NCBI GenBank assembly: GCA_013398275.1
Contig: VZSE01002207.1
Coordinates: 186,001-250,000 of the forward strand
Direction: 5' to 3'
DNA length: 64,000 nucleotides
Origin: Promerops cafer
Taxonomy: Eukaryota > Chordata > Aves > Passeriformes > Nectariniidae
Shown here: positions 59,899-64,000 of the stretch, piece by piece
Layout: each line of letters begins with the position of its first letter
Numbering within the stretch: position 1 is the stretch's first letter
The notes under the pieces: generated by a model
The model's input: the letters and a program-made list of their open reading frames with translations, nothing else
What the model was told of the DNA's origin: nothing
Database searches by the model: none
Program-made: the position numbers and the translations under genes

Positions 59899-61814
59899 AA
59901 AAAGGACAGATTCCAAATGTACACTGGGTGCTTTGTGCAGCAGTGCCACAGGTTTTCAGTTTATCTGCATGAAAAAGGGACTGGTCCATCAGTGTTTTCA
60001 CATTACAGCCCCCATATATGACTGAAATACCAGTTTAACTGAAGTTTAACTTGTGATTTATAAAACACACTTAGAGGGATGCCACAGGTCACTGGATTAG
60101 ATCACCTGGAATCCTTTAAAATCTAGGCTTGAAGAGGGAATCAGATAAGATTTTGGAATATTTACTTTTGAGCCCCAGAAAATCTGAATAAAGACAAGCA
60201 AAAAATCTAAATATTTGACAGTCTCCATAGGAAGTAATGCTTTCAGTAGTGATCATGTCACTTTGAAGAAGTTTTTCTTTCCCTTTCTACACAAAAAACC
60301 CATCTGGTGCTGGAATTTCACTGAAAATCCCTGCTGCTGTGTTCAGACCAGAGGAGGGGCTTGGTACAGGGACACACCCTGAAATTCAGCAAAATAAATG
60401 TATTTAAACAGGAAGATCTTCTCAAAAGGGAGGCTTGATTCTTTTTACTGTATGAAAAGTGCAAAATGGTTCCCTGCAGAGATCACCCAAACACCCAGCC
60501 ATGGATTCTCCTGAGGGCTGGACGAGGGAGGAGTGAGGACACAGAAAGCTGTGCAGGTTTCCTGATGGGTGTAAAGCACCCTCAGCACAGGCACCAAGGG
60601 GAGGCTAAAAAGGGAAATTTTCTGCCTTTGCACATGGCAAGAGCCTCAGCACAAGGTCACAGCAATGTCTCTGCAGCAGAGAGAGCTGAGACACTTCAGC
60701 AGGGCTGCAGGAAGAGAAGAACAAACTCTCAGCTTCCTAGAAGTTGAAGGAAATTGCCAAGAGATCTGTAGGGAAAGGACTGGCACACGTGGTGTGGAAC
60801 TGGCCTCCAGAGGAGAATCCCTCCTCCCTGAGCACAGCACCCAGCAGGAAACCCTCAGACTGCAGAGCAATGACACTGCTTGGCACAGTTTTCTCCAAGT
60901 ATAAACTGTGTTGTCTTGTTTTTTTAATTTCTCCACCTGACCACTTGTATTTTCATTCATTTAGGCACCTCAAAAAATCAAATTACATTCTAGGAATCCA
61001 AAAAACAAACTAGAGTTGTGCTTCACCTGCTTGTAGTTATTACTCTTCACACCTTTAGGATGAGTAAGTGGGGGGGAAAAATGAGAGGTGTATGACACCA
61101 GAGACCATTTCCCGGGAAATCTTTTGGGAATGGCTACAGAGACGTGCACAGCCCCATGAAACCCACAGCAATTCCTGCTGTTTGGCTCCTCATGACTCAA
61201 ACCTGAAGCAGCAGAACACACCCACAGCAGGACATCACCATCCCCAGGGACAAATTCCCACAAGGCTTTGCCTTAAGCTAGGAAAAGTCCAACTTCTGGT
61301 TTAACATTTTGTCTGAAAAATAACTGAAGTAATTCAGTGGGAAAAGAAGCAGCCACAGATATAAATGACACTTGTTAATAGATAAATAATATTTACAAAA
61401 GCCAAGAAATTAAAAGCTCCTGTTCCAAATGTACTATAACACAGCTAAATATTTGCTTAGAGGAATTCACAGTAGAAACTCTCAAGTGTGGCTACTGAGG
61501 ATTTTATGTGGGATATTATTCAAAATGCACACTTTATTACTAACATACATGTTTTCTACTGCATGGGCTATTGTGTAACTCCTATGGACACGTGCAGAAT
61601 AAACAAAACCTCCTTAGAACTGGCATTCTAAACCACTTGGAGCACCTAAAAGCTCATGACTACTTACAGAAAAGCCAAAGCTTCTGTGGGAAATGCAGCC
61701 TTGCATTTCCTGACTTGCCCAAATGTAAAATACATTAACTGAGTGATGTCAATGAGCCACCTGATAGCACAGAGAGGTAACTGGATAGGAAAACCAGAGG
61801 AAAAATAGATCAGA
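59899..61814. other. No gene recognised
   Basis: Ordinary DNA. Open frames of 60-104 codons at 60,445-61,304 overlap on both strands without splice support. Confidence 0.45.
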
Positions 61815-61951
61815 AACATCCCTGGAAGAGTTCAAGGCTGGATGGGGCTTGGAGCAGCCTGGTCTAGTGGAAGTGTCCCTGCCCATGGCAGGGGGTGAAC
61901 TAAATGATCTTTGAGGTCCTTTACAACCCACACCATTCTGTGAGTCTGTGA
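61815..61951 (+). mobile_element. CR1 3' fragment, short
   Basis: catccctggaagagttcaag, gcttggagcagcctggtcta, gcccatggcagggggtgaac, then accattctgtgagtctgtga. Confidence 0.93.
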
Positions 61952-64000
61952 CAAGAATTCTGAAGAAGCACTGAAAAGAAACTTACATTAAACACTTGCC
62001 TGAAAAATGCCTTAATCACAGCTAGGGGATTTCATCCCTCCAATTTCCAAGATCTTCTCTCAGAAATAAGGCAAATTCAAGGAGCAATACAGGCTACACA
62101 AACCACTTCAGCCTCTCAGGCTGTGCTGGTTCTCCCCACAGTGTGGAAGAAGAGCTCTGCTTTGCTTCACTGGCTGCTGTATCCAGGGTGGTGTGGAGAG
62201 TCTTTAGCAAAAGCCTTCAGTGAAATTCAGGCCAAAAAAAGAAACAGCAGGATATTAAAGGAAAAGTAAGCTTTCAGTAGAACAGTCATTGAGTTTGACC
62301 AAAACAGTTCCAGTTCTAAGAAAAAAAGAAAGACCTTTAGCCTTATCCTAATCTTCTTCCTTCCTTGAAGCATCTGTTACAGATTTGCCTCACGCCACAA
62401 TAGTTTTAAGAAAAAATAACCCAAAACCTAACTCAGAGCAATTCCTGGCTGAAGAAGAAAGACAAAGAAGTATTTAGTTATAGCCATATTTTCAGTATTA
62501 CAGCTTTCAATACAGCCTAATGTCAATGTTAACACAGCAGCAGCCCATTTTCAATACTGAACAAAGACTATGGAATTTTTGTTTTTATACAGATTGTTTT
62601 AAGGGCTTCTTGTCATCTTATTCATTTATTGCACAGATCATCTCCTCCCACAAGCAGTTGTGCAATCTCTCTGTGGCAACAAAGCCAATTGCTTAGTGTC
62701 CCAATATTCCTTTCCCAAGTATTTACACTGCTTGAACATAATTCACTAGCTGGAGATAAAAAAGAATTACTATCATCAAGTTGTGCTCTCTAGGTCACAT
62801 TTTGAGAGTCTATGCTGTAGGAAAATAATTAAGTGAAGATACATCTACCTCTGAGCTGCTCATATTAAAATTTAAAAATGCTCTGCACTCAAGCATTGCC
62901 ACCTGTTCTTTCATTTTAATTTTAAAAATTCTGAATCCCTTTAATGTAAGCCTGAAAATGCTTAAATTCTGGAAATATGAGCATTCACCAACCACAACAA
63001 TTACTATCCTATTAAATTCATGAAGATATATGAAAGAATGGTACAAAGATTAAAGGGTATTATAAAGCCAAAAATATATATGCATGTATATGATGTACTA
63101 CAACTCTGTGTTTTCAAACCACTGTCTCCACTGTGTCTAGAGAAGGCACACATTTCAATTAATAATACATCCAGGCTTGATTTTCAGTTGTAACTTTTCA
63201 GGAGACTTTACCCTTTCAGGCATGATATTGTAGCAGTCCTGAACTTCAACTTTCATTAGAAGCCATCAATCAACTTTCTTTCAGTAAAAACACATGTTCA
63301 CTGCAGACCACAGAAGTCTTTAAACAACAGAAGAAAGCTCTAATGTGTATATATGTTTATGGCCACCGAAAGATGAATCAAATCTTGTCATGTACTTATC
63401 TATTAAATAAAAATGGCTTTTTAACATCCAACTTGAAGTCCAGAACAATTTTCCTTTTCTCCCAACACTGTGAATTCACACTTCATCTCAGGGCTTTGGA
63501 TTTCCTAAACTCTGATACCAATCCAACCATTTAGCCTTTAAACCCTGAAAAAGCACCTAAATGGTCCTGCCTCCAAATGCTTCTCCATTTCCAGGCAAGC
63601 ACTCCTTGTCCCTTGCTATCCCAGGGAAGGCAACCATCTGACATGAAGCTTTTATAAACAAGGTGCTTTCAACTTACAGTAACAGATGTGCTTCATTTTA
63701 AAATGTATTTACTTAAACCCACGTACACTTATCATGTTGCAAGCTTTCCTTTTTCTTTCAAATGCTTCTTACTCATTTTTACCCTCCACTTTTGGCCTGA
63801 TTAAGGTCTCTGTGGTGAAGCTTAGAGAGAGAAGACATTCTGGTTAAAAGTGACAGACAGTTGTTTCCATTCGCTAATCCTTGAGATTTTTATTGGCTTA
63901 TTAAATATGTATACTTCGAATGAGATTTCAATTATCCTGGTATATAAATCATCCTTTTTTTTTTTTTTTTTTTTTTTTNCTCTCAAAGAAAATTGACTAC
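61952..64000. other. AT-rich sequence, possibly intronic
   Basis: A minus-strand acceptor (gtaattcttttttatctccag, exon from 62,749) precedes 40 open codons ending TGA next to an AATAAA near 62,625. It could be an alternative last exon, but no donor-linked partner is seen. No repeat is recognised apart from the terminal T run (63,952-63,978) with a single N at 63,979. Confidence 0.3.

Noticed and set aside
1..64000. tRNA, rRNA, snRNA genes and CRISPR-like spaced repeats
   Set aside because: I saw no clover-leaf boxes, no conserved RNA gene segments and no regularly spaced repeats. The repeated blocks are CR1 copies.

Overview
The window reads as nuclear DNA of a bird. The main evidence is at least 23 fragments of CR1-type LINEs, all cut off at the 5' side. 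Most keep the family's 3' end, which carries a run of the attctatg/attctgtg octamer, and they lie in both orientations (10 plus, 13 minus). No mammalian-type SINE or L1 is visible. Two segments look like solo LTRs of endogenous retroviruses, which fits a songbird or related bird, but the sequence does not fix the species. Nothing bacterial, plasmid or phage-like is present, and nothing indicates operons.

Layout. Positions 1-930 are GC- and CpG-rich, interrupted by a 315-base assembly gap, and look like a CpG-island promoter or first exon of a gene whose body I cannot place. Positions 930-27,000 are intergenic or intronic DNA with CR1 fragments, one probable solo LTR (about 10,839-11,166), low-complexity tracts, and several AT-rich segments dense in homeodomain-type TAAT motifs that resemble conserved non-coding elements. 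The clearest structural oddity is here: an 81-bp sequence present twice without mismatch (18,286 and 19,015). The first copy runs straight into a perfect 16-bp hairpin. Around 27,000-28,000 are exon-like open segments on both strands, beside a second probable solo LTR (28,113-28,400). Positions 28,400-40,600 are again repeat-bearing non-coding DNA with a poly-A-flanked gap.

From about 40,690 to at least 57,330 I see the best gene evidence: a proposed minus-strand gene whose 3' end lies in the window. A terminal exon with a strong acceptor, a stop codon, AT-rich 3' UTR and AATAAA signal is preceded, in matching reading phase, by candidate exons at 45.2, 46.3 and 46.8 kb. A less certain exon lies at 57.3 kb. 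I do not recognise the protein. Most of the DNA between these exons would be intronic, with further CR1 copies and conserved-looking AT-rich blocks.

Limits. Short exon-like segments with acceptable splice sites and an open frame arise often by chance in 64 kb read on both strands, so every exon call is moderate or low confidence. Most long open frames here lie inside CR1 fragments or low-complexity sequence and were rejected as genes.
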